A stretch of DNA of 64,000 nt from Streptomyces sp. Ru71 (GTDB lineage Bacteria > Actinomycetota > Actinomycetes > Streptomycetales > Streptomycetaceae), in the NCBI RefSeq assembly GCF_002920535.1, contig NZ_PQSS01000015.1:1-64000 (forward strand). Direction: 5' to 3'. Shown piece after piece: positions 36,301 to 44,995 of the stretch (its first letter is position 1; every line of letters starts with the position of its first letter). The notes under the pieces are model-generated. The model did no database searches and was not told the origin of the DNA. It saw only the letters and a program-made list of their open reading frames with translations. A program made the position numbers and the translations under genes.

Positions 36301-37200
36301 ATGGACAGCAGTCCGCTCACCGACCGGACCGTGGTGGTGACCGGAGCCGCCCGGGGACTGGGCGCGGCGCTGGCGCGCGAGGCCGCCCGGCGCGGCGCCC
36401 GCGTAGCCCTGCTCGGCCATGAACGCGCCGCCCTGGAGGCCGTCGCGGCATCGCTCCCCGGTCCGGCGCTCGCCCTGGAGACCGACGTCACCGAGCCGGA
36501 GGCGCTCGCCGCGGCGGCGCGCACCGTCCACGCCCGCCTCGGGCCGGCCTCGGTCGTGATCGCGAACGCCGGTATCGCCGAGGGCGGTCCGTTCCTGGCG
36601 TCGGATCCGGTCACCTGGCGGCGGGTGGTCGACGTGAACCTCGTCGGCAGCGCCTACACCGCCCGCGCCTTCCTGCCCGACCTGATCGCCACGGCGGGTT
36701 ACCAGCTCCAGGTGGCGTCCCTGGCTTCGCTCGGCGCCGCCCCCCTGATGAGCGCCTACTGCGCCGCCAAGGCAGGCGTGGAGGCCTTCGCGCACAGCCT
36801 GCGTGCCGAGGTGGCCCACCGCGGCGTCGGCGTCGGGATCGCCTACCTCGGCTGGATCGACACCGACATGGTGCGGGACGCCGACCGGAGCGACGTCCTG
36901 CGCGAGCTGCGCGCGCACATGCCGCCGCCGGCCCGCCGGGTGCACAGCCCGGAGCTGGCCGCCGCCCGGCTGGTCCGGGCCGTGGAGCGCCGCCGTACCG
37001 CCGTCTACCTGCCCGCCTGGCTGCGGCTGGTGCAGCCGGTGCGTGCCGCGCTGCCGCCGGTCGTCCTGCGCGTCACCCGCCGCCGGCTGCCCGGCCTGGA
37101 GGCCGGGGGCCTCCTGCGGGACACCGGGCCGCTCGGCGCGGGCGGCCGGGCCGACCGCGCGGCACACCGGTCGGGCGGCTGGCCTGCCAACCGCAGCTGA
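36301..37200 (+). CDS. Short-chain dehydrogenase
   Basis: The 299-residue classical SDR has TGAARGLG (about 14-21), IANAG and SxnYCAAK as catalytic residues. It has a long Arg/Pro-rich C-terminal extension (about 245-299) beyond the usual 250-residue domain. ATG 36301 has GGAAGG 7 nt upstream. It lies in a row with the SDR/DUF2867 and photolyase genes, a grouping seen in light-response loci. Substrate unknown. Confidence 0.85.
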   Translation: MDSSPLTDRTVVVTGAARGLGAALAREAARRGARVALLGHERAALEAVAASLPGPALALETDVTEPEALAAAARTVHARLGPASVVIANAGIAEGGPFLASDPVTWRRVVDVNLVGSAYTARAFLPDLIATAGYQLQVASLASLGAAPLMSAYCAAKAGVEAFAHSLRAEVAHRGVGVGIAYLGWIDTDMVRDADRSDVLRELRAHMPPPARRVHSPELAAARLVRAVERRRTAVYLPAWLRLVQPVRAALPPVVLRVTRRRLPGLEAGGLLRDTGPLGAGGRADRAAHRSGGWPANRS

Positions 37201-37348
37201 AAGACGTGCGGACCGAGGCCGGCCGTGTCCTGAGGCACGCCCGGGCTGCGCATCCGTAACCGCCGACCGCACGGTAGAGACCGGGAGGCACACCTGAACT
37301 CCCCACGGACCCGACCCACGACAGACGACCGGCGGCAAAGGCGGGCGC

Positions 37349-38938
37349 ATGCGAGACGAACACCCCGACACGACGACCGGGCCCCGGCCCAACCCCTCCG
37401 GCGAGCCCCTGACCTGCCTGGTGACCGGTGCCAGCGGCTACATCGGCGGCCGGCTGGTGCCGGAACTGCTGGACGCGGGTCACCGGGTGCGCTGCCTGGT
37501 CCGCACCCCGCGCAAGCTGCGCGACCAGCCCTGGGCGGACCGGGTGGACATCGTCCAGGGCGACGTCACCGACGCCGCCTCCGTGGCCCGGGCGATGCGG
37601 GGCGTCGACGTCGCCTACTACCTCGTGCACGCGCTCGGCAGCGGCCGCGACTTCGAACAGACGGACCGGGAGGCCGCCCGCGTCTTCGGCGACCAGGCCC
37701 GCGGGGCCGGCCTCCGCCGCCTCGTCTACCTCGGCGGACTCACCCCCGAGGGCGTCCCCGAGGCGCGGCTGTCCCCGCACCTGCGTTCGCGCGCCGAGGT
37801 CGGCCGCATCCTGCTCGACTCCGGTGTGCCCACGGCCGTCCTGCGCGCCGCCGTCATCATCGGCTCCGGCTCGGCCAGTTTCGAGATGCTGCGCCACCTC
37901 ACCGAACGGCTGCCGGTGATGGTCACCCCGCGCTGGGTGCACACCCGGATCCAGCCGATCGCCGTACGGGACGTGCTGCGCGTCCTGGTGGGCTGCGCCG
38001 GTCTGCCGCCCGACGTCAGCCGCGCCTTCGACATCGGCGGCCCCGACGTGCTCACCTACCTGGAGATGATGCGCGGGTACGCCGCCGTCGCCCGGCTGCC
38101 GAGGAGGCTCATCCTGCCCGTGCCCGTGCTCACGCCCGGCCTGTCCAGTCAGTGGGTGGGCCTGGTGACCCCGGTGCCGGCCTCGATCGCCCGCCCGCTG
38201 ACGGAGTCGTTGCGCCACGAGGTGGTGTGCCGGGAGCGGGACATCGAGCGGTATGTGCCCAACCCGCCGGGCCATCCCCTGGGCTTCGCGCGGTCCGTGG
38301 ACCTGGCGCTGCGCCGGGTGCGCGACGCGCAGGTCAGCACCCGCTGGTCCTCCGCCTCCGTGCCGGGCGCTCCCAGCGACCCGCTGCCCACCGACCCGGA
38401 CTGGGCCGGTGGAACCCTGTACACCGACGTGCGGGAACGGGACGCGGACGTCGCCCCGGACGCGCTCTGGCAGGTCATCGAGGGCATCGGCGGGGAGAAC
38501 GGCTGGTACTCCTTCCCGCTCGCCTGGGCCGTACGCGGCTGGCTCGACCGCCTCGTCGGAGGCGTGGGCCTGCGCCGCGGCCGGCGGGACGCCCGGCGGC
38601 TGCGGGTGGGCGACTCGCTGGACTTCTGGCGGGTGGAGGAGATCGAGCGCGGGCGGCTGCTGCGGCTGCGCGCCGAGATGCGGCTGCCCGGTCCGGCCTG
38701 GCTGGAGATGTACGTCCACGACGACGGCGGCGGAAGGGTCCGCTACCGGCAGCGGGCGCTGTTCCATCCCCACGGGCTGCTCGGCCACCTGTACTGGTGG
38801 AGCGTCTCCCCGTTCCACGCGGTCGTCTTCGGCGGCATGGCCCGCAACATCGTCCGGGCCGCGGCACGCGCCCAGGACTCCCGCACCACGCCGGCCGCAG
38901 CGCCTGCCGGCCGCCGGCGTCCAGCGGAGAGAAGCTGA
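37349..38938 (+). CDS. NAD(P)-binding SDR fused to DUF2867 domain
   Basis: The 529-residue protein has an atypical SDR domain (about 20-320; TGASGYIGGRLVPELL) fused to a C-terminal DUF2867/START-like domain (about 350-510). This two-domain architecture is common in bacteria next to photolyase genes, and its function is unproven. ATG 37349 lacks a strong ribosome site (AAAGGCGG). The photolyase gene follows by 3 nt, so they are co-transcribed. Confidence 0.85.
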   Translation: MRDEHPDTTTGPRPNPSGEPLTCLVTGASGYIGGRLVPELLDAGHRVRCLVRTPRKLRDQPWADRVDIVQGDVTDAASVARAMRGVDVAYYLVHALGSGRDFEQTDREAARVFGDQARGAGLRRLVYLGGLTPEGVPEARLSPHLRSRAEVGRILLDSGVPTAVLRAAVIIGSGSASFEMLRHLTERLPVMVTPRWVHTRIQPIAVRDVLRVLVGCAGLPPDVSRAFDIGGPDVLTYLEMMRGYAAVARLPRRLILPVPVLTPGLSSQWVGLVTPVPASIARPLTESLRHEVVCRERDIERYVPNPPGHPLGFARSVDLALRRVRDAQVSTRWSSASVPGAPSDPLPTDPDWAGGTLYTDVRERDADVAPDALWQVIEGIGGENGWYSFPLAWAVRGWLDRLVGGVGLRRGRRDARRLRVGDSLDFWRVEEIERGRLLRLRAEMRLPGPAWLEMYVHDDGGGRVRYRQRALFHPHGLLGHLYWWSVSPFHAVVFGGMARNIVRAAARAQDSRTTPAAAPAGRRRPAERS

Positions 38939-38941
38939 CCC

Positions 38942-40318
38942 ATGCACGTCCGTGTCGTCCTGTTCACCTCCGATCTGCGCGTGCACGACCACCCGCCGCT
39001 GTGCGCCGCCCTGCAGGCCGCCGACGCCGTCGTCCCGCTGTTTGTGCGCGACCGTGCCGTGGCGTCGGCCGGGTTCGCCCCGCCCAACCGCAGTGCCTTC
39101 CTCGCCGACTGCCTGGCCGACCTCGACGCCTCGCTGCGCGCCCGCGGCGGGCGGCTCGTGGTCCGCTCCGGCGACCTGGTCGAGGAGGTGTGCCGCGCCG
39201 TGACCGAGGCGGACGCCGACGAGGTGCACATGGCGGCGGCGCACAGCGGCTTCGCCACCCGCCGCGAGGACCGGCTGCGCCGCGCCCTGGAGGCCGACGG
39301 CCGCCGCCTGTTCGTGCACGACGCGGTCACGGTCGCCGTGCCGCCGGGCGAGGTGACCCCCTCCTCGTCGGACCACTTCGCGGTCTTCACCCCGTACTAC
39401 CGGCAGTGGGCGCGGGTCCCCCTGCGCGCCGTCGCCGCCTCCCCTCGCCGGGTGCCGGTCCCTGACCACGTGGGGGGCGAGCCCCTGCCCGCGCGCGGCG
39501 ACATCACCGGCGTCTCGCCCGCGCTGCCGGCCGGCGGCGAGAGCGCCGGACGCAAGCGGGTGACCGCCTTCTGGCGGCGTGGCCTGGACGCCTACGCCGA
39601 CACGCACGACGATCTGGCCGCCGACGCCACCTCTCGGTTCTCCGCCCACCTGCACTTCGGCACCCTGTCGCCCGTGGACCTGGTCCACCGGGCCCGCCGG
39701 CGCGACGGTCCGGGCGCCGACGCGTTCGTACGGCAGCTCGCCTGGCGCGACTTCCACCGTCAGGTGCTCGCCGCCCGCCCGGACGCCGCCCACGCCGACT
39801 ACCGCACCAAGCGCGACCGATGGCGATCGCGGCACACCGCCGGAGCCGACATCGAGGCGTGGCAGGAGGGCCGCACCGGCTACCCGGTGATCGACGCCGC
39901 GATGCGGCAACTGCGCCACGAGGGCTGGATGCACAACCGGGCACGGCTGCTGACGGCGAGCTTCCTCGCCAAGACCCTCTACGTCGACTGGCGCGTCGGA
40001 GCCGCCCACTTCCTGCACTGGCTCGTCGACGGCGACGTGGCCAACAACCAGCTCAACTGGCAGTGGATGGCCGGCACCGGCACCGACACCCGGCCGGGCC
40101 GGGTCCTCAACCCCGTCACCCAGGCGAAGCGGTACGACCCCGACGGCACCTATGTCCGGCGCTGGCTGCCCGAACTCGCCGGCCTCGACACCCCGTCGGT
40201 CCACGAACCGTGGAAGCTGCCGGCCGGGCAGCGCGCCGCGCTCGACTACCCGGAGCCGGTGGTGGCCCTTTCCGAAGGGCTGGACCGGTTCCGGCGGGCC
40301 CGCGCCGGCCTTCGGTGA
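38942..40318 (+). CDS. phr: Deoxyribodipyrimidine photolyase (class I)
   Basis: The 458-residue flavoprotein repairs UV-induced pyrimidine dimers using light. The N-terminal alpha/beta antenna domain (1-130) is followed by the helical FAD domain with WRDFHRQVL, EGWMHNRARLLTASFLAK and the ANNQLNWQWMAGTGTDTRPG core. ATG 38942 lies 3 nt after the upstream stop with GGAGAG before it. A B12-type light regulator gene is convergent next to it, fitting light induction. Confidence 0.95.
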   Translation: MHVRVVLFTSDLRVHDHPPLCAALQAADAVVPLFVRDRAVASAGFAPPNRSAFLADCLADLDASLRARGGRLVVRSGDLVEEVCRAVTEADADEVHMAAAHSGFATRREDRLRRALEADGRRLFVHDAVTVAVPPGEVTPSSSDHFAVFTPYYRQWARVPLRAVAASPRRVPVPDHVGGEPLPARGDITGVSPALPAGGESAGRKRVTAFWRRGLDAYADTHDDLAADATSRFSAHLHFGTLSPVDLVHRARRRDGPGADAFVRQLAWRDFHRQVLAARPDAAHADYRTKRDRWRSRHTAGADIEAWQEGRTGYPVIDAAMRQLRHEGWMHNRARLLTASFLAKTLYVDWRVGAAHFLHWLVDGDVANNQLNWQWMAGTGTDTRPGRVLNPVTQAKRYDPDGTYVRRWLPELAGLDTPSVHEPWKLPAGQRAALDYPEPVVALSEGLDRFRRARAGLR

Positions 40319-40336
40319 GCCACCGCTCCGGCAGCC

Positions 40337-41470
40337 TCAGCGCGTCCAGTCGTCGCCGTAGGGCCGGCTCAGCGTTTCCACGGCCTCCCGCAGCCCGGCG
40401 CAGCGGGCGAAGCCGGCCAGGGCCCGTCGGCCCCAGCCGGGTCCGACGGGCAGTACGGCGGGCCGCCGGCGCGCACCCGGCGCTCCCCAGGTGAGCCCGG
40501 CGACATGGCGGGCCAGCGGCACCGACGCGGTGGAGCGGGTCTGCGCCCACAGCACGACCGCGGCCGGGCCGGTGCGCCGTACACAGGCCAGCAGTGCCTC
40601 CGCCGGCACCGCGGCACCCAGCGTCCGGGTCGGCACCCCCCGCTCACCCAGTGCGGCGGTCAGCGCCTCCAGGGCCAGCGAGTGCTGTTCGCCGGGGGTG
40701 CACGCCAGCACCACGGGCGGGGCCCCGGGGAGCGGTTCGGCCCGGGGCAGCAGGAACGGCGCACTGCGCAGGGTGCTGGAGACGTGCCAGGACAGCAGGT
40801 GCTCGACCTCCACATAGCGGTCGCCGGACGACTCCCATTTGCGGCCGACGGCACGCAGCGCGGGCACCATCACCTCCTCCCAGGCCACCGTCAGTCCGTG
40901 CCGCCGGACGCTCTCCACGAGCCGGCGCTCCATTTCGGGTGCGTCCATCCGCACCGCGGCACGGGCCAGGCCCCGGCACTCCTGCCGTACGTCGCCCAGC
41001 GGGAGCCCGCTGCCGGCGCCACCGGGGCGCACCGGGGGCGGGGAGGGCGGCGTGCCGACGGCCCGGGTGGACGCGCGTGCCGGTTCCGGCGGGGACCCGT
41101 CGGCGCCGTCCGCGGCGAACCGCAGCCGGGCCACACGTGCCGCCTCGGCCGGCGGGACGCCCGTCGCCGTCAGCCGGCACATCTCCTCCACCATCGCGAT
41201 GTCACGGGGTGCCCAGCGGCGGTGCCGCCCCCGGACGCGCACGGCCGGCCCGATCCCGTACCGGCGGTCCCAGGAACGCAGAGTGGTCGGAGACACGCCG
41301 AGCCGACGGGCCAGCGCCCCTGTCGTCACGCCCGCGGCGGTCCTGTCGTCGGGGGACTCGATGTCAGCGGCCATCCGGTCGTCGAGGGGCAAGTCGTCGG
41401 GGGGCAAGCCTCCCACCTCCCGCCGAGCGGACAGCCATTCCGATGCGCAATCGATGCGAGTTGTCTCCAT
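40337..41470 (-). CDS. MerR-type regulator with B12-binding domain (LitR/CarH-like)
   Basis: The 377-residue protein has a MerR HTH at about 48-100 (VTTGALARRLGVSPTTLRSW) and a C-terminal cobalamin-binding region. The helical part has W212 followed by E223-H224 and the Rossmann part has GEQH with His263, like the lower-ligand His of LitR/CarH photoreceptors. In that family AdoCbl-bound tetramers repress in the dark and light breaks the complex. The start is ATG 41470. It is divergent from an ECF sigma gene and convergent with phr. A Pro-rich linker (about 125-155) separates the domains. Confidence 0.82.
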   Translation of the reverse strand: METTRIDCASEWLSARREVGGLPPDDLPLDDRMAADIESPDDRTAAGVTTGALARRLGVSPTTLRSWDRRYGIGPAVRVRGRHRRWAPRDIAMVEEMCRLTATGVPPAEAARVARLRFAADGADGSPPEPARASTRAVGTPPSPPPVRPGGAGSGLPLGDVRQECRGLARAAVRMDAPEMERRLVESVRRHGLTVAWEEVMVPALRAVGRKWESSGDRYVEVEHLLSWHVSSTLRSAPFLLPRAEPLPGAPPVVLACTPGEQHSLALEALTAALGERGVPTRTLGAAVPAEALLACVRRTGPAAVVLWAQTRSTASVPLARHVAGLTWGAPGARRRPAVLPVGPGWGRRALAGFARCAGLREAVETLSRPYGDDWTR

Positions 41471-41559
41471 GCTCCTCCCGCGCGCAGGGTGAAGCAAGAC
41501 CCGCTGTCCCTTTCCGGGCAGTGGCGGCCCGGGTGGTGGCTTCGCACAGGAGGCTCGAC

Positions 41560-42126
41560 ATGAACCCGCTCCCATCGGCCCCCACCGCGTTGGCCGACCC
41601 CGTCGAGTGGGGCGCCTGTGATGACTGGGCCGTGCTGCACCGCCGGTGGTCCGGACTCGTGCACGCCCTGGCCAGGCAGGCGCTCGGAGACCCGCGGGAG
41701 GCGGAGGACGTCACCCAGCAGGTGTTCGCCGCGGCCTGGCGGGGCCGCGACGGTTACACGCCGGAGCGGGGCACGTTTCCCGCATGGCTGGTCGGCATCA
41801 CCCGGCGCAAGGTGGCGGACGCCCTCGCCGCCCGCGCCCGGCGTGCCGAGCTGGCCGCGGCCGCCGCCGGCCTGCTGCCGTCACCGGGGGAGCAGGCCGG
41901 CGGCGACCCCGAGGCGGCGCTGGACCGACTGGTCGTGGGGCGGGCTCTGGAACGGCTCAGCGAGCCACAGCGCCGGGTGCTGAGGCTCGCCTTCTACCAG
42001 GACCTCACCCAGACGCAGATCGCCCGCGTGACGGGGTGGCCCCTGGGCACGGTCAAGAGCCACACCCGCCGCGGCCTGGACCGCATGCGCCGCCGACTGC
42101 TGGAGGAGGGCGTGCCGCCCACCTGA
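41560..42126 (+). CDS. ECF-family sigma factor (LitS-like position)
   Basis: The 188-residue protein has sigma region 2 (about 25-95; REAEDVTQQVFAAAWRG) and region 4 (about 130-185; LTQTQIARVTGWPLGTVKSH). ATG 41560 has AGGAGG 6 nt upstream. It lies 89 bp from the divergent LitR-like gene, the arrangement of light-inducible litR/litS pairs. No anti-sigma gene follows directly. Its targets probably include phr and the nearby SDR genes, an inference from context. Confidence 0.88.
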   Translation: MNPLPSAPTALADPVEWGACDDWAVLHRRWSGLVHALARQALGDPREAEDVTQQVFAAAWRGRDGYTPERGTFPAWLVGITRRKVADALAARARRAELAAAAAGLLPSPGEQAGGDPEAALDRLVVGRALERLSEPQRRVLRLAFYQDLTQTQIARVTGWPLGTVKSHTRRGLDRMRRRLLEEGVPPT

Positions 42127-42377
42127 CAGGGCGGTGAGAGCAGCTCGGTGCGCTTATGTCCGATGCAGTTTCGTTGCAGGCTGTGGGGACGAGCGAAGCC
42201 GGCCCGACCGCGCTCGATAGGCCATGCATATCAGCGCATACCTGGACAAAAGCTGTCCACCCCACCTAGCTTGAGTGACACCTCTGCCGGGTGGACGACG
42301 CACCACATGCCCGGCGGCTCCCGTGGCCTCGCGGCCGTCGGCTGCCGTCGGTCGACCCGTGATGGGAGGACGCCACC

Positions 42378-42632
42378 GTGAACTGGCTCGACCTGGCCGC
42401 CTGCCGCTTCGAGGACCCCGAGCTCTTCTTCCCCCTCACCGAGGACGGTGCCTCGCTGGCCCAGATAGAACGGGCCCGGCGGATCTGTCACGGCTGTCCG
42501 GTCCTGCGCGAGTGCCGCACCTGGGCGGTCCGGCGTGGTGAGACGGACGGCGTGTGGGGAGGGCTGACGGCACGTCAGCGCAAGTCCCTGTCCGCGGGCC
42601 GCGCGACCGACCAGCGCACCCGGCGGCTGTGA
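42378..42632 (+). CDS. WhiB-like iron-sulfur transcription factor
   Basis: The 84-residue protein has the four cluster-binding Cys (C9, C37, C40, C46; CHGC motif), the GVWGG turn (about 58-62) and a basic tail. Wbl proteins bind a [4Fe-4S] cluster and partner with the principal sigma factor. Start GTG 42378 has GGGAGGA 7 nt upstream. Which Wbl subfamily it belongs to is unclear. Confidence 0.92.
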   Translation: MNWLDLAACRFEDPELFFPLTEDGASLAQIERARRICHGCPVLRECRTWAVRRGETDGVWGGLTARQRKSLSAGRATDQRTRRL

Positions 42633-42679
42633 GGCCCCAGCGGGACGGCACGCACCGACCAGCCGCGGGGCCCCGCCGT

Positions 42680-42901
42680 TCACCTGCTGCCGGCAGGCCG
42701 ATCGGACGGACGGGTGCGCACGTCGCCGCCCCGGGGCCTGAGCGGCACGCCCGCCTCGGTGAGCACACGGTGCACGAAACCGTACGACCGGCCGTGGGCC
42801 TCGGCTATGGCGCGGATCGAGCGTCCCTGCTCGTACTCCCGTTTGAGGTCGTCGGCCAGTTCCTGGCGTTCGGTACCCGTGATCCACTTTCCCTTGGACA
42901 C
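42680..42901 (-). CDS. Small HTH-domain protein
   Basis: The 73-residue basic protein reads VSKGKWITGTERQELADDL, then an HTH (SIRAIAEAHGRSYGFVHRVL). It resembles a family of small Streptomyces regulators. The start is GTG 42901 with GGGGAG 6 nt upstream; an in-frame ATG at 42982 is not needed. It converges on the WhiB-like gene. Confidence 0.78.
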   Translation of the reverse strand: MSKGKWITGTERQELADDLKREYEQGRSIRAIAEAHGRSYGFVHRVLTEAGVPLRPRGGDVRTRPSDRPAGSR

Positions 42902-43229
42902 GCAGATCTCCCCTCGCGACGTCGAGACGTGATCACCGGTTGCCCACGCCGCCGCGATCCATGTCGACCGGTGCGCAGACATAGAGGCCCGGTGTGTCGA
43001 GTCACGTCCGACCTGCGCGCGGCCTCACCCGGCTCGTCCTCCATGCCTCGACCAGCCGGGACGAATTCGCCAGGCCACGCCACCTCTTCCGGCGCACCGG
43101 AACACCCGCCAGCATGTATCGCTCCGGACGGGCTCCCAGTGGGCCACAACGGGTCGGCCGCGGCATGCCCGCGGTCGTGCCCGGTGCCGCCCGCGCCCGT
43201 TCCGGCAGGAGCGAGGGCAAGGGGTGGGC
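42902..43229. other. Intergenic region, no gene seen
   Basis: This 328-bp divergent gap separates the HTH gene and a hypothetical gene. Short frames exist on both strands but none has a supported start or recognisable product. Confidence 0.45.
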
Positions 43230-43727
43230 ATGCGCAGTGCGACGGTTCAGCGCGCGGTCGAGTGGCTCGCGGCGGCTGCCAGGGATCCCCGGGCGTGCAA
43301 AAGGGACTGGGACCGTGGCACGGGCACGGTCCTGCTGGAAGCCGGACGCATGTGGGACGTGCTCAGCGTGCCCGAGCGGCTCGGCCTGTGCGCCCTGGAC
43401 GTGATGCACCGCACGGTGCCGGGCCCGCTCGGGCCCACCCTGGTGGACTGCGTCGCGCACAGAGTCGGCTTCTTCCTGCCGCCGGACCCGGCCGGGGCGT
43501 GGGAAGGGGTGGGGGTGCGCCACTCCGGCGCCGGCGCCTGGGTCGCCGTGCCGCCGCCCTACCGTGCCTCCGGGTGCCTGGAGTGGCTCGTGCCGCCGGA
43601 CGGGTGCGGAACCCTGTACGACGCGCACCGGCTGGAGCCGGCCCTGCGCGAGGCGTCCGGCGTCCTCACCCTGCTGACGTCCGACGCACTCCTCACCCGC
43701 GACGCCGGCACGCCCCGGTGTTTGTGA
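43230..43727 (+). CDS. Conserved actinobacterial hypothetical protein
   Basis: The 165-residue protein has the pattern AVEWLAAAARDPRACKRDW at the N-terminus, a central VCAHRVGFFLPP-like segment (VDCVAHRVGFFLPP) and LEWLVPPDGCGTLYDAHRL. This resembles a common Streptomyces family sometimes linked to primase/polymerase-like proteins, but I cannot assign a function. ATG 43230 has AAGGGG upstream; GTG 43224 is an alternative. Confidence 0.7.
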   Translation: MRSATVQRAVEWLAAAARDPRACKRDWDRGTGTVLLEAGRMWDVLSVPERLGLCALDVMHRTVPGPLGPTLVDCVAHRVGFFLPPDPAGAWEGVGVRHSGAGAWVAVPPPYRASGCLEWLVPPDGCGTLYDAHRLEPALREASGVLTLLTSDALLTRDAGTPRCL

Positions 43728-43753
43728 GCGCGACGAGGGGCAAGCCGAACCCC

Positions 43754-44095
43754 ATGAGTGAACCGAGCAAGGGAACGGATCAGCGCGACCCCAAGACCGC
43801 TGACGGAGTGTCGACCATCACGCTGGCGGCCGGACGCGCGGCGGACGACGCGTCCGGCGCCCTGGACACCGCGGCCAGGGGCCTGGAAGCGGGCCGGCAG
43901 GCGGCGATCGCCGCGTCCGGGCAGGTGACCGCGGCGGCCAGGACGGCCTGGACGGCCATCGCGCAGCGCAAGCTCGTCGCCACGGGGATCGGCGCGGGCC
44001 TGACCGCGCTGAGCGCCGCGTCCTACGCCGTGGGCCGCCGCTCCTCCCGGCGCCCGCAGGGCCCCCTGACCCGCCTGACGGGCGGCCGCATCTGA
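43754..44095 (+). CDS. Hypothetical protein with one TM segment
   Basis: The 113-residue protein has a polar Ala-rich helix-forming region (25-70) and a hydrophobic segment ATGIGAGLTALSAASYAVG near the C-terminus, followed by Arg-rich residues. The start is uncertain: ATG 43754 or GTG 43724, which overlaps the previous stop (GTGA). No family was recognised. Confidence 0.6.
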   Translation: MSEPSKGTDQRDPKTADGVSTITLAAGRAADDASGALDTAARGLEAGRQAAIAASGQVTAAARTAWTAIAQRKLVATGIGAGLTALSAASYAVGRRSSRRPQGPLTRLTGGRI

Positions 44096-44098
44096 CGG

Positions 44099-44147
44099 CC
44101 CGCGGGACCCGGCGCAACAGGCACCCGCGGGACCCGGCGCAACAGGC
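44099..44147 (+). repeat. 24-bp tandem repeat
   Basis: Two identical 24-bp copies (44099-44122 and 44124-44147) are one base apart. Each includes GGACCCGGCGC, so each can pair with the downstream arm at 44150-44160. Confidence 0.9.
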
Positions 44148-44160
44148 GCGCGCCGGGTCC
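44130..44160 (+). terminator. Hairpin terminator with a duplicated left arm
   Basis: GGACCCGGCGC (44130-44140) pairs perfectly with GCGCCGGGTCC (44150-44160) around a 9-nt loop. The same left arm occurs 25 bp upstream, giving an alternative longer-loop stem. Confidence 0.7.
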
Positions 44161-44300
44161 GGCGTCTCCCGCATCGGTCTGCGGCAGGCTCCTCCCGCTC
44201 CGCGGTCAGGCGACCGCCGCCCGCCGTGATCCCGGGGTGTGTGGCGTTACCCGGGCGGGGGTGGGTAGGCGCGGATGTGACGCGAGGAGTGAAGGCGGTC

Positions 44301-44782
44301 GTGGTGGACTCGATTCCGGTGGGCGAAGGCGGCGTCACCCCGGGCGCGCGGACCGTGGGGACGCGGGTGTCCCTGGACGGGGCCGGCGCGCGGATCGCCC
44401 ACGCCCGGGACCTGGCCGCCGCCTTCCTCACCCGTGCGCGGGCCGAGCACGGGCTGGCGGTCTCGCAGCGCGCCGTGGACGTGACCCAGCTGGTGGTGAG
44501 CGAGCTGGTCACCAACGCCCACAAGTACGCGCCCGGCCCGGTTCTGATGGACCTTCGGATCGTCGGCGCCCTGGTCGAGGTGGCCGTCTGGGACTCCGGT
44601 CCGGGTCTGCCGGTGGCCCGTCCGGGGGACGTGGGCAGGGTGGGGCAGCACGGCCTGGAGATCGTGATGGCCGTGCCCAGAACCTGGAGGTGGAACGGGA
44701 ACCGGTGGGCAAACGCGTCACCGCCCGCATCGCCCTGCACGACGGCTCCGACGACGCGGCCGCCGGAGCGTGGTCTGTGTGA
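44301..44782 (+). pseudogene. RsbW-like anti-sigma ATPase, frameshifted near its 3' end
   Basis: The frame starting at GTG 44301 (or 44277) encodes an HATPase_c_2 domain with the N-box VVSELVTNAHKYAPGP, the G1 box VWDSGPGLP and GQHGLEIVMAV. After about 44675 the expected ending LEVEREPVGKRVTARIALHD continues only in another frame, to the stop at 44782. A one-base deletion near GTGCCCAG (44673-44680) explains this. All ATP-binding motifs precede the shift; in the original frame a foreign tail runs to 44969. It is either a decaying gene or a sequencing error. Confidence 0.75.
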
Positions 44783-44995
44783 CAAGGCACCGCTTGGGCT
44801 CCGGCCCAGGCGCGAATCACCCGGACGGGCGAGCCTGAGATGTCCGCGGCGAGGCACCCGGACGAAGCGCGTGCCTCGCCTGCGAAACCTCTTCCGAGCA
44901 GCCGGGGCCCCGCCCAGTGGTCCGGCCCGGCCACGTTGCGCCCACGACCGGGCCGGTCCGGACCACTGATGCCCCGCCCCCCCACAGCCGAGCGG

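Noticed and set aside
37073..40204. A 1043-codon open frame on the minus strand
   Set aside because: It lies opposite the SDR/DUF2867 and photolyase genes, has a biased Gly/Val/Arg composition and no recognisable motif. It is an antisense shadow of high-GC coding DNA.
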